NCBI RefSeq assembly: GCF_029962835.1
Contig: NC_080579.1
Location: forward strand, 84,151,959-84,215,958
DNA from: Magnolia sinica
Taxonomy: Eukaryota; Streptophyta; Magnoliopsida; Magnoliales; Magnoliaceae
Length of the DNA: 64,000 nucleotides
Reading direction: 5' to 3'
Each line of letters begins with the position of its first letter. Position 1 is the stretch's first letter. The position numbers and the translations under genes were made by a program. The notes beneath the pieces are model-generated. The model did no database searches. It saw nothing but the letters and a program-made list of their open reading frames with translations, and was not told where the DNA came from. This document shows positions 48,171-61,599 of this stretch, in pieces.

Positions 48171-49547
48171 CAACCCATAATTAATCTAAAGGTAACAGTT
48201 TGTTTCAGATTTTAATCTACCGAGTTAAAAATGGTTTTAAAACAAATAATAAAATGACTAAGGATTTAGGAATCCACTTATAACAATCACAATATAATAT
48301 TTACTGATTTAACTTTTGTAACTCAATTTGAATCGAAGCTCTATCTTATCAAATTGGAAAATAATTATATTAAATCAATTATCAACACCAATAAAAATAT
48401 GAATTCAATTGAACGACTTTCTCATAAAACACTCGGCCATCAATCATCGGGAATCAAAAATGTCTAAAGCACCTTTAGACGACAATAGATCAATCAATTA
48501 TACAGACTGGTTCATTCTCTAATTCGGGCTTAAACAATTGTTAAATCAAAACATTCATTATAACCGTAGTGCATAAGAAATCTAGAAATATACAACTCAA
48601 AGACTTTAAAGTAAAATTTAGATCAACTCAATATACTATCATCATTCAAATCCATTATTTGGTGCATCAAATAAACTAAATAATGTAATTAATACAAGCT
48701 TTATCCCTTAGCCTTAGCTAAAAGATTAGCTTAGCGTGATAACATTTTAGAACAAACAAAAATAAAAGATCTACTACAACTAGTAAAGAAATTAAAACGA
48801 AAGAACGTTGTCGGCGCTCTACCTAAGCCTTTTCTCTCTCTCCAAATCCTAGAAGATACTTATGAATGTCCTAAACAGCTTCTTAAATAGATTATGAACT
48901 CCATCTTTTTGAATCGATATGGAAATTTCGTAAATCGAATTTTAATTTTTGCAGTCGCTCGCACCGTTAATGACATCTCACTGGTATCTAACTCCCATTG
49001 AACCTCTATCGATGGCATCAAAGATCTCCTCGAGGGATTGAGTAGAAACACAAAACTGTCCAGCAATGGCTTTTCAAAATTCAGAAGTCTGTTGATAGCA
49101 TCGAAGATACTTTGTTGGCATCGAGTAATGAGTCCCTTTTTCTGAAAAATCCTAGAATTCCTCGTTTTATACCCGATGACATCGACCTCCAATCGAAGTC
49201 CACTCGATGGCATCAAAGATCACTCGATGGGATCAAAAACCTCTGAACTTCTTGTGATCTTTACTACTTTAAATCTTTCGTTTTCTTCATTTTTTTGCTC
49301 TTTATTTCTTTTATCCTTTAAACTATAAATCCTCATTCATGACCTTGGAATTTTTAATTTTTCATTATTTTCTTTTAAGCTCTAATTCCATCACTTTAAG
49401 CACATATTCATCATCCGTTCTCAAATCACCGCACATGCATAAAACACATATAAGTATATCAAATTAACTCTCAAATTCATGAAAAGCGAATGCATTTGAA
49501 AGGATAAATATGCAATATTTAAGTCTCAATACAAGAGTAACTAATTT
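48171..49547. other. AT-rich repeat-like region (unit 2)
   Basis: Copy of 31691-33070, including the 'atcgatggcatcaaagatc' block near 49000-49225. The open frame at 48860-49216 reads across that block and is not considered a gene. Confidence 0.4.
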
Positions 49548-52500
49548 TTAAATATTGGATTTGGTTAGGAAGAAAGTCATGAGACTTTTAAGTTTTGTTA
49601 GAACATCTAAAAGCTCTTTTAGGAGTTCGTTGGTATTGGCGACCACCTTCAAGTCATGGACAAAATGGTAAAGATCATATTGAATGTTGGAATGCACAAA
49701 AGACTTCAAATCATAAGTAAAAAATTTTCTTGAGGAAACTTTGAGCCCGAGCGAAAGGAGAAAGAATTCTGCAAAAGGCATGTTGCTAGGAACTTATGAA
49801 AGTGTTGGGAGATTGGGGACTGAGAAGTCTAGATGCGCGTGGAAAATGAAAGATTCAAGTGTTTTTTATATAAGCACACAGGGGAAAGATTTTGTCTGCA
49901 TTCTATGCATAGTGACGAATGGGATGCCCAATAATGGCATGTAATATGTTTCCTAGTGAGTCATAGCGTGCAACCACGACAGTTGTTATTATCGAAAACG
50001 GTACATATGACTCCTCATTTCCATGCCACATCACCAGAGCAATTATTACTTTTAGCATACAAGCAGAAAAAATGCTAAGTATCGAATGGTCAAGACAGAG
50101 AAAATTAAAAGTGGCACTCTGGCCGATTTCATTTATTAAGACGGTTATACAGGTTAATGTAAGAATAAAAAATCAAAATAAGAAAAAACCAACCATTTTC
50201 TCTTATATCTTGAATTGCCTGGCTTCTTGATGATCGAGAGCGGTTTGAGTTTTCAAAGTTGTACCATAGCCTGACCAACAGAAGAGGCATTGTCTCAAAC
50301 GAAGGTGACCAATGTGCTAACTTTGATTTTCTATTGTCTCTTGATTCTTGCCAATTCCGCATGGCTATTCTTCAACATCCCTAGCTTCTCCTCCAATACT
50401 GCAATTTGAGAGGCAATATCGGTCATTACTATGTTTGAATCCTTTATTTCAGCATATGCAACAGAAAGTTGTTCTCCAGTAGAAACTTCATTCACTATAA
50501 GGGTTTTGACCGGATGCTCATCTTGAATCCCATCGTCCATAGCATTGATGTCTTGATACTCTTGCATTAAGTATAAGAACTCGTGAAGTACAGGCATCTT
50601 GGCTAAGGGAGCTTCATCCGAGCGAGAGAATAGTTGATAACATAAATGAGAAATGTAGGTCTATCGATTGACCCTGTAGAGATGATTTCAGCAGCCACCG
50701 AGCGTATGAGAGATCGTAACTTATCTTGAAGTTGTTGCAGTTTGAAAGAAGTTGCTAGAGACTCGCCCATTGTAATGTCATTATTGAGTACTTGACCAAG
50801 GTAGGAGAGTACTTATTCGACCAATAATATTTCCTCAGATGTTGAAGGAGGTTTTGTTGTCATTCCGACCGGTAGAAGTACAACTTCATATGGTTACCTT
50901 GATGGTGCGACGATGTCATCAGTTAAAAGGAGTTTTAGTAAGCTCTTCTTAGCCAAAAGCATAAATGATCGGCCGAGAAGGCTTTATTTCCTTTTTTTCC
51001 TCGTCTATGACCAAAATCCATTTGTCTGATGTGATAGGGGCAGGGTGTTCAGGAGGTAGAACTAGATGATTGGTTAATATAGGTACAGAGCGAGAAAACG
51101 CAGTCCTCCGAGAACTTTGTGGCATCACCACAATGGGCTCGTTTATCGTCCTGATCAATAGCGGCCGAAAAAGCCTCAAAATAGATGATAACACAAAATG
51201 CTCTATTGATTGAACGGTTTTTGTGTTTTCATGAGTTTGATCATCAAACTAAGCGATATCACTTGCCATCACTTCAGAAATCAGTAACATCAAATTCCAT
51301 CATGGGAGATCCAGGTATATTCATTGTAACAGTATTAACGACTAGTAATTATAGCTGAGGTTGTGGAATTGTTACATGAACTACCTATTTTTCAGCGGCC
51401 AATAGCTCTCTTGTCACTGCATATGAGGCCAAGGAAATATTAGAGAAAATAAATAAGGTAGAAAAAAAGTTAAAAGAAAGAGAAAACAAAAACATGCACC
51501 TAAGTTAGAATGGATAACAATTATAGAATATCGGTTGATCATTAGTTGAATTTTAGAATGATCGTCGATAAGTATCACCAGAGGCGTAGTAAAAGTAAAA
51601 AAAAGTGGTGGATTGAGTTGGTAAGGTATCAAATAAAAGTCGAAAGAAAGGTTGGGATTGTCTGATCTTTTCATTTCTTTTCTCCATTTATTCAAAGCTT
51701 TATTATAATGAGCTTCTTTATGCTTCTTATGAGCTTCTTTATTTTCGAAGAATAATCCAAGGATGAGAGTGCAGGCCAAAACTTTATTTTGTAATATGTT
51801 ATAATGGCACAAACAACCTTGACTATAAAAGGGATACCTAAAGTCATTGATACAACTTTGCCGCTTTTTCTAGTCACTACCAGAGGATTTATTGGTGCAG
51901 CTTTAACAATCGGAGGAATGCAAGGTTTAGAAGTAGGACCTGGAAGAGGTCTAAGATTAGCAATCCTCTTAAAGATTAAAGTAGCCATTGACGGTGGCGA
52001 AGGCTAAGCTGGAGGAGTGTCTCAGACAGAGTTTCCAGCTGACACCTTTTGACATTTTTATTTAGGAATTACTGGATCAACCACCTTTATTATTATTGAA
52101 GGGAGGCGGTTGGAGTGGCCAACATCATTTTTCTTGACTGTGTCGTTCTTTGATTAGGAGATGTAGCCGACGTAGTCGTCTTTTTATTACAATCGGTTGT
52201 TGATTTATTCTTCTCAATTGTCAGTTTCTCTATCCTTATTGCAAAAGAAAAGATTCAGTCGATGATAAGCTCGATGAATTCAATAACCAATTGATTATAA
52301 TAATTTGCCCACCATTTACAGAAAGTGTACATCCGATGAGGACAACTCGAGAAGATGGGAGGATCAAAGGCTGTGCACATCATCTCAAATTTATTGTCGA
52401 GAGTATAAAAAATTCCAACTGAATCTACTAGCGTGCGCTCATAAGGAGTTTGTTTGCAAGTTACATGAGTGAATGGATAAGGAATACATTAAGCGAGGCC

Positions 52501-53647
52501 GAATTGGCAAGCCAGGAGATTGAGGCAGTACTGCTCAACCCCTACCTTAGCATCGACACCTATCTCCACGGTGTTGCCATAGGGAAAATCTCTGCAAATG
52601 AGATAACTTTCCCAAGTCTAGTCCCAGAGCTCTTTTATCTCAATATTGGTTGTCTCATATTCATTTGTAAACAAAACCGAGCCAAATTCTTTATCGTTAA
52701 AATAACAAAAAAAATTATTGAGTTTATTTAAGTGAAAGGAAAATTTTCATATAATCAACAACTAAATAAGAGGCTCTAGGGTGACAGATGTTACAGTGGT
52801 CATAGGAAGGAAAAGCATATGGAGGTGGAATATGATTCACGAGAGCATAGTAGAAGTATTCATACAACCACACCTGGAGACAATAGAGAGGTCATCCATT
52901 GTGGTAAAAAAAAATCATTGGTCATTGCATCAAACATGCTATGATACAAGTGGCCAAGCATGAATGAAGCAAGAGCTAGATGTCATCCTCTGGCTAGCGC
53001 CTCGGCAAGAAAAACATACTCTTTAGTGATCTAAACAACGTTCACGCAAAGCAAATAACGACAAATCCATATCAATAGGAATGTCGTATGCTATTGGTCA
53101 TCAATGACTTCATGAAATTTGTGTTGAGTGGATAAGAAAGAAGAATAAGTTCGCCCATTCTTGTCCGTAAGGTCGAAGTAGTGCTCATCGTCTTGGGCAA
53201 AGTTGGGATAGACTGAATCTCTGAAAGAAATGAGATGAGTGAAAGCACAAATATCCATTTTGTTGGACTCATGGGACCACATCCGAAATGAAAGGTGATG
53301 GTCTATTAGTTCTAAAAAGTTGAAGCAACTGTGAGGAGAGAAGTATCAGTTGTATACCCATATAATAACAAATTGATACATTCATAGTGGCTAACAAAAA
53401 AGTGTGAACTGACAATGGGGTGTACTAACAAGCTAACCAAAAAAAAAAAAAGCTTGTTGCCATGAATCATCATGTAGTCTGGATACACAATCAAACCATT
53501 CTTACCATCCTTTTCTAGGTCTTGGCTAGGATCTCAAGATTTTAAAAATGGTAATAGGATCTGGAAGGGATTCAGACTGAAGAAGAAGTTTTTCGCATAG
53601 ACAACCAATGAATAATAAGTATATGGATTGGATCTATTCGGGAATAG

Positions 53648-55011
53648 TGTAACATCTCAAAATTTTCGCAACCCGAGTACATACTCGTGCCGGAGAATTT
53701 CGGGTGTTAATAATGTCATTTGAGTAAAAGAATTCAACAAATTATTAAATGCCCTCTCAATGGAAACTTATTACATTATCAAGTTTGCAGTGGAAATATA
53801 AAATTATCTTCTTATTCATTCAGTATAATCTTCTATAGGGAGATGGTCCTCTAGGTCTTCAATTTATTCATCATTTGCATTATTTGTACGGTTGGAGAAG
53901 GTCAATACCCTACTCACAGTGATAGTTATTCTTTAAGTTTAACAATAATTTAAGAGATTCATAAAAGTAATGTAAGGGTTCTGATATATCTCATACTCCA
54001 CCACTACGAGAGGTATCAGTATGCGCAACCAATATGTATATCAATACATACTTATCAAAGTATGTGTGGTTCATCATACGTAGTGATCATCACAATGTGG
54101 AATATAATTTATAGAAAACCTAATTCGCCCCACATCCCATAACTATAGAGATTCGCCGGTGTGTCCAACATTAACGTGGATTTATGCGATATCTCAAGGC
54201 GACACAACAATGCGATTATGAGATTTACGTGACACGATGTGCTCATGGAGTGACTATTTGCGACATCCAATTCTGAAAAATGATGTAACACGCATGGTAA
54301 TTTACTTACATCAATTATGTACCACGCCAATCAACCTACAAAATTACGTGTCGACCAAGAGGGCCGCTACCCGTAAGGCATTATATCCACGATAAATATT
54401 TGAATCACTAGTTGCGATATCTTTAATACATCACTTGCATCGATAGAAAAATGATTTGTATCATGGCAGTTTTAGAATTCCAAGAGACATATGCCCAAGC
54501 CATAAAGGGAGGAAACACACGGCTAACATAATAAAAGATAAGAGTAGCAATAAACTAACTCAACAAAAGAGAAGAGTAGCAATGACCAACTCAACAAAAG
54601 AGGAGAGTAGTAAGGGCTAACTTAACAAAAGAGGAGAGTAGTAAAGGCTAACTCAACAAAATTCGTAAAGGCAACGGCAAGACTTGTATCTATCGTCTTA
54701 CATAAATTAATAAAGAGTACACATAATTAATATCATGTCATAATTCTTAAAGGATAAATAATTATTGGTGGTAAATTAAATAATTGCAATGAAAAATCAT
54801 AATAATATGAAAGCATGTAAAAGGCAAGATAAATCATATTAACTTAAATTAATGTGAGCTTAAAGGAATTTCTAATCTTAGACTTAGGTATAAACCCTAG
54901 GTAGATATTCGTGTAGGAAAACTTTTACATGAAAAACTTTCACATGAATCACGACATCGCTTGAGTAAGAGGGAGACACCATGCATATAGGGAAGAAAGA
55001 AGGCGTCTAGG

Positions 55012-55070
<59 letters not shown>

Positions 55071-56770
55071 ATCTCTCTCTTTCTGAGTGTTGGCAAGCTG
55101 GGCGTGTGATAGGAGAGGGGAACGCACACTCCTTTTTAAAAGGAGTGGGCGTGTGAGAGGGGTGTGTTTCACATCCCACTTGGATTGAGTTTCTCCAATT
55201 TTTCTTTTTCTGATGATCTTTCTTTAAATCTAATTCGTCCATTATGTCAGGGTCGTCAATTAGAGCCGGGATATATGATTTTTTTTAGTGATTCAAAATT
55301 TAGATTGCCACATCTTGAAAATTCTCCTAACGGGTGTCAAAACGAACTTAATCTCAATAAACGGTCCACACTTGATGATCAGGGCTTAATTTTGGAGAAA
55401 ATGTGTAGTCAAGATAGGCAAACGATTGGACAAAATTTGGTAGTTGATCGATGGTGAAAAAAGTTTAAATTTAAAATTTTACCTTTTTTACCAAAATGAA
55501 GGAACTGACTTCAACCTTCAACGATGTAAGATCATAGATCGGGGCCTAAATTTTGTATAACCTCATAGTCATATGAGACCAGAGTATGGTCCAAATTTGA
55601 GTTGTGATGGACGAAAGAAAGTGGTTAAATCGGAAGATCCAAATTTATAAGGAGTTGGTAGGCCTTAACGGAATAACTTCGCACCTAAGGAAAAGCCTAC
55701 CAAAGTGGGGTCTTTATATTTTATACTTGGTCCATATGATGGGCAATATAAGTCGTTTATATGAATAAAAATATCCTACTACAACTATCCATAAGGTTTC
55801 TTCACTTGATGGACACCAAAATCAACAATTAAGGGGCTGATTTATCAATTGAGTCACTTTTACAATGATCTAAGGGCCAAAATTTGATATGTATAGTTAA
55901 TTTATGATACATAGATATGATTAAAATTTCACATTAAATGGATCGTGGGAACCATGTGATCTAAAATTCAGGGATCTAGGTTAATGACATTTTCGTAATT
56001 ATTGCTAATATAAGAGTTTTGAAAAATCTAATAGTTCTACATATTTGTATGAACTTTTTAAAATAATTATTACAAAAGAATTTATAACTAAATCACTGTG
56101 AATAAGGAATTATTCACCTAACTAATTAAGGGAATGTACATATATCAATCAACATAATAGATAGTCAGATGACATGTTAAAAATAAAAAAAACTTAATGG
56201 TTAATATTCTGATCATGTATGTAAGTGGGTGTACGGTCAGTTTTGTAAATAGATGATTACAAGTAAGTTTTTAGAGTGATCAAGAGGTAGAACATGTATA
56301 CTATTAGATTCAAGTAACTTGTTCATATGTATAAGTTTATCAGATTGTAGTTTTGATGGTGGGTTAAGCATATTCATAAGTGGTGAACGAGATGAATGGA
56401 TTAGAATCTCAATTTGATATGTGTACAAGTGAATGCTGAGATCAAGTATATAGTTTACTATGATCAAGTGATCCAAACTCAGAGTAGACTGTTAGATATA
56501 TTTACCTAGTGGTGAATAGTTGACTAAACGGTTGATTATGATGGACAAGTGAGAATACTTAGGTATATGATGATCCTATCTCAAAATCAACGGTCAGATG
56601 ACTTGATCTATGAATGGAGATTATTCTCAGCTGTCAGATTCATGTTGGAGAATGGATGTAAGGTTAGGATAGTTAAATTGGTATTGTACACATGTACATA
56701 GTAAGTTAAATTTCATGGTAACACCCGAGAACTTTCAATATTCAGGTATTGAAAAATTCATGGTGTTACA
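53648..56770 (-). mobile_element. solo LTR, 3123 bp, TSD AATAG/AACAG
   Basis: Ends TGTAACATCTC (53648) and ...GGTGTTACA (56770) form TGTAACA/TGTTACA inverted termini. Flanks AATAG (53643-53647) and AACAG (56771-56775) agree at 4 of 5 bases. Read on the minus strand it has a TATA-like 'tttttaaaagg' (about 55130) followed by a GA-rich leader, which sets the orientation. It separates two parts of the mobile-domain-like pseudogene. It belongs to the same broad group as the LTR at 6843 but is a different family. Confidence 0.75.
55014..55084. repeat. (CT)n microsatellite
   Basis: About 70 bases of nearly pure CT repeat inside the solo LTR, in its leader region. The RE-repeat peptide on the other strand is an artefact. 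Confidence 0.95.
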
Positions 56771-57289
56771 AACAGTTTTAGGATGAAAAGATGGGCCGAG
56801 GGTAAGGAATGATTTATCTAGTTCAACTAAAGTGTCAAAAGTAATGTTATTAAACACCATATCAAACAAAAAAACTTCTAGTTCTCTCAGAAAATCTTAT
56901 TGATAATAAGTTAGAGCAACAAAAGAAGAAAAAGTAGTCATGGAGGATTGCAAGGATTTCGAATAGGAAATGAAACTTCAAAAGGAGAAGCGTGAAGAGC
57001 AAGAGTCGTAAAAAGGAAAAATGGATTCCAAATCATGTATATATCGGTCATTGACATGTGCACTAATGAAAGGATAATCATGACTCCTCGTACGATAGAT
57101 TGCGTGAAACATGTTATAATGACAGCCACAGAAAAGGAACAAAACCACCTTTTGGTTTTTGTTTCGGTCGAATAGGATCAATGAGGAATTGACACGTGAC
57201 AAGATGACTGATTACATTTATTGTATTGGACAAAGAGCCACCTACGCTTTCACTTTTTTTGCCCAAATGAGAAGTGACACGGGGGTAAT

Positions 57290-57925
57290 TAAAGGTGGGC
57301 AGGATCCGACCCGACTCGTTAGATCCAATTCAACCCGAACCAAAAGCCAAGGTCGGGTCGGATCGAGTAGACCCACTCGAATCTGATGCCAAATCGAGTC
57401 GAGTTCGGGTCATGTAGCGATTCGATTCGATCCGGACTGAAATTGGGTAGTATAAAGTTAGATTTTACTCTTTTTTTTTCTTTTACCATTCCTCTACCTG
57501 AACCCTAACCCTACCCGCAACCCAAGCCGACTTCCTCTCCTTCCCTTCTTTCTCTCCCAATTTCCCTCCTCTCCTTCTTTCTCTCCTCCTTTCTCTCCCT
57601 CTTTCTCTCCCTATTTCTCTCTTCTCCTCCTTTCTCTCCCTCTCTCTCCCGATTTGCCTCATGTTTCCTTTTTAGTACCAGAGTGTCCAACTCGGCTTGA
57701 CTCGGCCTAGTCTGAATCAACCGGACAGACTCAACTATATTCAACCCGGTTTCCCTAACCGAGTCGGACTCGATTTGGGTCAGGCCAGTAAGGAATCTGT
57801 TCGAATCGAATTAGCCCTGGTGAACTCGTCCCGAATCGAATTGAGTTTGGGTCGGGTACTTGCAAAAACCGAATCAAGTTGAGTTGGACCTAATTTGGTC
57901 CGACTCAACTTGATGCCCACCTTTA
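57290..57925. mobile_element. hAT-type MITE, 636 bp, perfect 8-bp TSD
   Basis: TIR TAAAGGTGGGCA at both ends (left TAAAGGTGGGCAGGATCC, right inverted TAAAGGTGGGCATCAAGT). The duplication GGGGTAAT is perfect (57282-57289 and 57926-57933). Subterminal regions repeat 'gactcgattcggt' and 'gggtcggg'-type motifs. A CT-rich centre lies at 57530-57655. No transposase. Confidence 0.9.
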
Positions 57926-58133
57926 GGGGTAATGTTGTACCCTATTTATGTTGTTCCTAAGATAGCTAATTAGAAAAGGTCATGCGTCATTGCACGGGAA
58001 ATATATAACGTACAGACGATTTTCAAAGATATTTAGAGCATTTTTTATGGAATCACAGTTGGCACAGGTTGGGATGGTACATGTCAGTTGATGATAGGGC
58101 ACAACTGAAAAGTTTAAGAGGCGAAAAGCAGTC
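57926..58133. other. spacer between MITE and LTR
   Basis: About 200 bases continuing the mobile-domain-like or other host sequence. Nothing is recognised. Confidence 0.4.
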
Positions 58134-59683
58134 TGTAATGTCTCAGAAAAGTTCGTACAAAGACCCGAGTACCATCTCAGGCAGAAATCACTAAGGACCA
58201 AATCCTTTAAAAATTAGACGAGAATTATCTAGTGCTAAACCAGATTACCTGTGAAATTAGTACTGATCACTATAAACACAAATTGTAAGACTCAAAACAT
58301 GTAGAATCGTTAACGCTACTTTACCCTGAAATCTAGAATCAATCTCTAAACCCGTTTGCTCTCGGGAGCACCTTGAAACTCAATATCGGACCTAGACCGC
58401 GCGTCGACAGTCCGATTATCACGAAACCATACGGTTAGGACCGCATTCCTGGACTTGACAACCACCTCAGAAATCAAGTCCTAATAGTATCCATAAACGC
58501 ACAACTTGAGCCCGGAGCGAAGTGGGTGAGAAACATGAATATCTTTGGAAAATGAACTGGGACTTAAGTGAATTGAGTCATTTCACTTGCAGACCAAATC
58601 TAAGGATTCAGACCGTCAGAATCTAACCCAATTATATCCTCGGATTAGGAAAAATTTCCAACACATGTCAGTGTACTTGTGGCCCTGATCGAGTATTGGT
58701 GACCGTTGAACTGAAACTGTTCTGCCACGGTCGATCTGTAAATCCGATCCGACCGAAAACTTAGCTTGACCTAAATCCAATGTCGAGAAGCTTAAGTCCT
58801 ACCACACGCAAAAAAGGGGCCTCCAGAAGTGCTCCGTTGAGCCAAAACATATGGGTTTTGGCTATAACCTAAGTATACCATGGCCCTGGGGCTATTGAGC
58901 TCATGTTTGAGCCTATATAAGTGCCTTAAACCCTCTCTCTCTCTCATTCCATACAAATTTGGAAAACCCTAAGAGAGAGAAGAGAGAAAAGAGAAGGAAA
59001 GAGGGAGAAAGTGAGAGAGAGAGTCGGCACTTCTTCCTGGGATTCAATCCCATTACTCCACGTGCTTATCCACCATTCTTGTATCGCTATTCGAGCAATT
59101 TCGATCCTGTTCTTAGGTAAGAAAACCTAACCCTAAGCTGTTTTAGGGTTTCAGATAGTGTAAGTGATAAAATAGTTAACCTAATTCATGCCAAAGGTTG
59201 TAATTCTGCTGTTGACAAAGACTTAGTATCTAAAGTGAATTCGTTACGCATTTACCGGCGTAAGGTGCAGACTATAAATGTTTAGGTTATGGTTTTCAAG
59301 GCTTTCAATGTCAGTTAATGATTTATGACTGACTTGAATACTACTACATGCTTAGATGCGATGTTTCCCGCACTTTACACATATATATGAACTATGTTGA
59401 ATATAGTGAAATCCATGTGTTTGTTGATATGCTTGAATAAATATGGAATTATGATTCGTGCTGCCATGATTATTGATTGTAAATGCATGATCGTTGTATA
59501 CGTGGCATCTCCTTTGTGAAAGGATTTACTATAATATGTGTTTTAACTAAGTTATTACATGTATGTTATATGTGCAGTCTAAGTGTTTGATGAAATGCCT
59601 GAATGTGAAAATGCTTGTTTAAATGCATGTAATGAGGGTGTTGGGATAGGATTCTCAATCCCTTTAACTATGGTTATAGTATC
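58134..59683 (+). mobile_element. partial LTR (first ~1.55 kb), interrupted by LTR at 59684
   Basis: Starts TGTAATGTCTCAGAAAAGTT and runs parallel to the LTR at 59684: shared 'gtacaaagacccgag', 'caattaga..gattacctgtgaaatta', the TATA region at 58914 and 'aaccctctctctctc'. It stops at 'tatagtatc' where the next LTR begins with TGTAATATCC. Its 3' half is absent before the window end, as expected if the downstream element inserted into it. Confidence 0.8.
58914..58921 (+). promoter_or_regulatory. TATA box of the partial LTR
   Basis: 'gcctatataagtgccttaaaccctctc', at the same place relative to the LTR start as in the other copies. Confidence 0.6.
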
Positions 59684-60462
59684 TGTAATATCCTGAAAAA
59701 TTCCGTGCAAAGACCCAAGCACCACCTCAACCAGAATTTTCTTAGGACTCAATCCTTTAGAAATTAAACATGAATTAATTAGCGTTAAACTCGATTACCT
59801 ATAAAATTAGCACCAATCACTTTAAATACGATCTGTAAGACCCAAAACCTGTAGAATTGTTAGCTCTACGTTACCCTGAAATCTAGGATTCAACGCTAAA
59901 ACCAGTTGCTCTCAGGAGTACTTGGAAACATTGTATCGGACCTGGACCGCACGTCGAAAGTCCGATAGCGATAAACTTAGACAATTATGATCACCTTGTT
60001 GGGCTTGACAATCACCTCGAAAATCAAGTCCAGATGATGTCCTGAGACGATTTGCATGAGTCCGGAGTAAAGAGTGTGGAAAGGTGAAATTCTTTAGAAA
60101 TTAAATATGAATTTAAGAAATCTGAGTCGTGTCGCTTGTGCGCCAATTTTAAGCATTCTGACCGTTGAATTTTGACCCAAATTCAGCCTCGGATCAGGAA
60201 AAATGGCCCACACATGTCAAAGTGCTTGTGGCCCTGATCGAGTTTCGGTGACCGTTGAATTGAAATTGGACCGCCATGAGCGATCTGGAAACCCGATCGG
60301 ACTGAAAACTTAACTTGCTTAAGATCTGATATTAGTGAGCTTAAGTCCGACGGCATTCAGAAAAATGATCTCCAGAAACGCTCCATTGGATCGAAATAGA
60401 CCCGATTTGGTTATAACCTAAGTATACCTTGGCCCTGGGGCTAATTCCATCAATTTTAGGCC

Positions 60463-60470
60463 TATATAAA
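60463..60470 (+). promoter_or_regulatory. TATA box of the 5' LTR
   Basis: 'gcctatataaagaccttaaaccctcactc', followed by a (GA)n leader at 60520-60580. This is the likely core promoter of the retrotransposon, about 780 bp from the LTR start. Confidence 0.65.
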
Positions 60471-61599
60471 GACCTTAAACCCTCACTCTCAAATTTCATA
60501 CGAATTTTTCAAACCCTAGCTAAGAGAGAGAGAGAGAGAGAGAGGAAAAGAGAGAGAAAGAGAGAGAGAGAGAGAGAAGTTGGTAAATCATCTTGAGATT
60601 CTTCCCAGTTACCCTGCATACCTAATCCATCGCATCTGAATCATTATTCCGGCTATTCTAATCTCATTTTTGGGTAAATCAATCAAACCCTAACCTGTTT
60701 TGGAGCTTAGAATAGTCTAAGTGTTGATGTAGTTAATCTACTTCATGCCTTAGGTTATCTAGTCGCCATTGACGAAGATTTGTCGTCTAAATCAGATCTA
60801 TTGCTCACTTTCTGGTTTAAGGTGAGGACTATATTCGTATAAGTTATGGTTTTCAAAGCTTTTAATGTCAGTTAATGATTTATTACTGACGTGGGTGTCA
60901 TTTCACATGCCAAATGCGATATTTGTTTCGTTTTACATATATAGATAATCTATGTTGTAAGTAGTGTGATTCATGTGTTTGTTGAAAGGTTTGTATGCAT
61001 TTGGAATTTGGCGTTGTGATTGCTATGATTAATTGTCGTAGGAATATGATTGTTATTTATGCGACAACTCCTTATCAAAAGGATTTGCCCTAATATGTAT
61101 TATGGCCGACATATGTGATGTATGTTGCCAAGTGTAGTCGAAGTGTTTGTGAAAATGTCCGAATGAGTTCGTATTTAGTAAGGTGTGAATTATGAGGCAG
61201 TTGAGATATGAAATCCCAATTACCTTACTTATGTATACTATTTCCTCCATGAATTACTTAGTCTAACTATCCATGTTGACTATGTGTATGATTTCCCCCA
61301 TGCAAGTTGTTAATTTTACCGCTTTACTTATGAAATGCATGTGTATGGATTCTCGTTATCTTGCATCTTATAACATGTTTGCTATTATGGTTGAATGTGT
61401 ATGGGGCCATATTATGGTCCAGGCAATCGGTAACAGGCATTGAGATCGTGGTTGAGATTCATTCGTCATGTAGGACGTGTTTGACGAACCCGAGTCGTAT
61501 TAGGGTTGTCGGCAGTGGTTTGGCCACACGAAGTGTTTGCGCACTTCATGTCATTCAACTCAACGTGCGCTCGTGCTAGTCGAGCTCGTCAAATAACCC

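Larger units (their letters stand above)
33663..50152. repeat. tandem segmental duplication, unit 2 (16490 bp)
   Basis: Second copy of 17199-33662, head to tail with no spacer. It ends at 'ttaagacggttatacag' (50152), where the original right flank 'gttaatgtaag' resumes. Small differences from unit 1 include a 12-bp deletion in the LINE part (about 34643), a longer poly-A in uL3 intron 2 (about 40574-40606) and scattered substitutions. Confidence 0.95.
49548..57230 (-). pseudogene. degenerate plant-mobile-domain-like gene, split by a solo LTR
   Basis: Minus-strand pieces in shifting frames read in a plausible order: about 57200-56950 (N-terminal part), 56900-56771, then after the LTR 53640-53520, 'NKMDICAFTHLISFRDSVY' (about 53260), 'LARG' plus 'LALASFMLGHLYHSMF' and 'VWLYEYFYYALVNHIPPPYA' (about 53000-52800), 'FSSCPHRMYTFCKWWANYY' (about 52360), a proline-rich part (51990-51800) and a coiled-coil-like part (50597-50331). 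The 'G..LW...VWLYEYF' type motif and the W-rich segment resemble the plant mobile domain of aminotransferase-like proteins. Stops and frameshifts are frequent and no intact frame remains. The family is inferred from remembered motifs, and the boundaries are approximate. The duplication endpoint at 50152 lies within it. Confidence 0.45.

Noticed and set aside
48860-49216. 118-residue minus-strand frame also found in unit 1 (32376-32729)
   Set aside because: It spans the 'atcgatggcatcgaag' repeat block. No recognisable domain, and the first residues differ between copies through start-codon changes.
54897-55172. Frame with an (RE)n tract, a possible nuclear-speckle-type RE domain
   Set aside because: The tract is the (CT)n microsatellite of an LTR leader read on the opposite strand.
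57511-57744. Charged ERKRE-rich minus-strand frame
   Set aside because: It comes from the CT-rich centre of the hAT MITE at 57290-57925.
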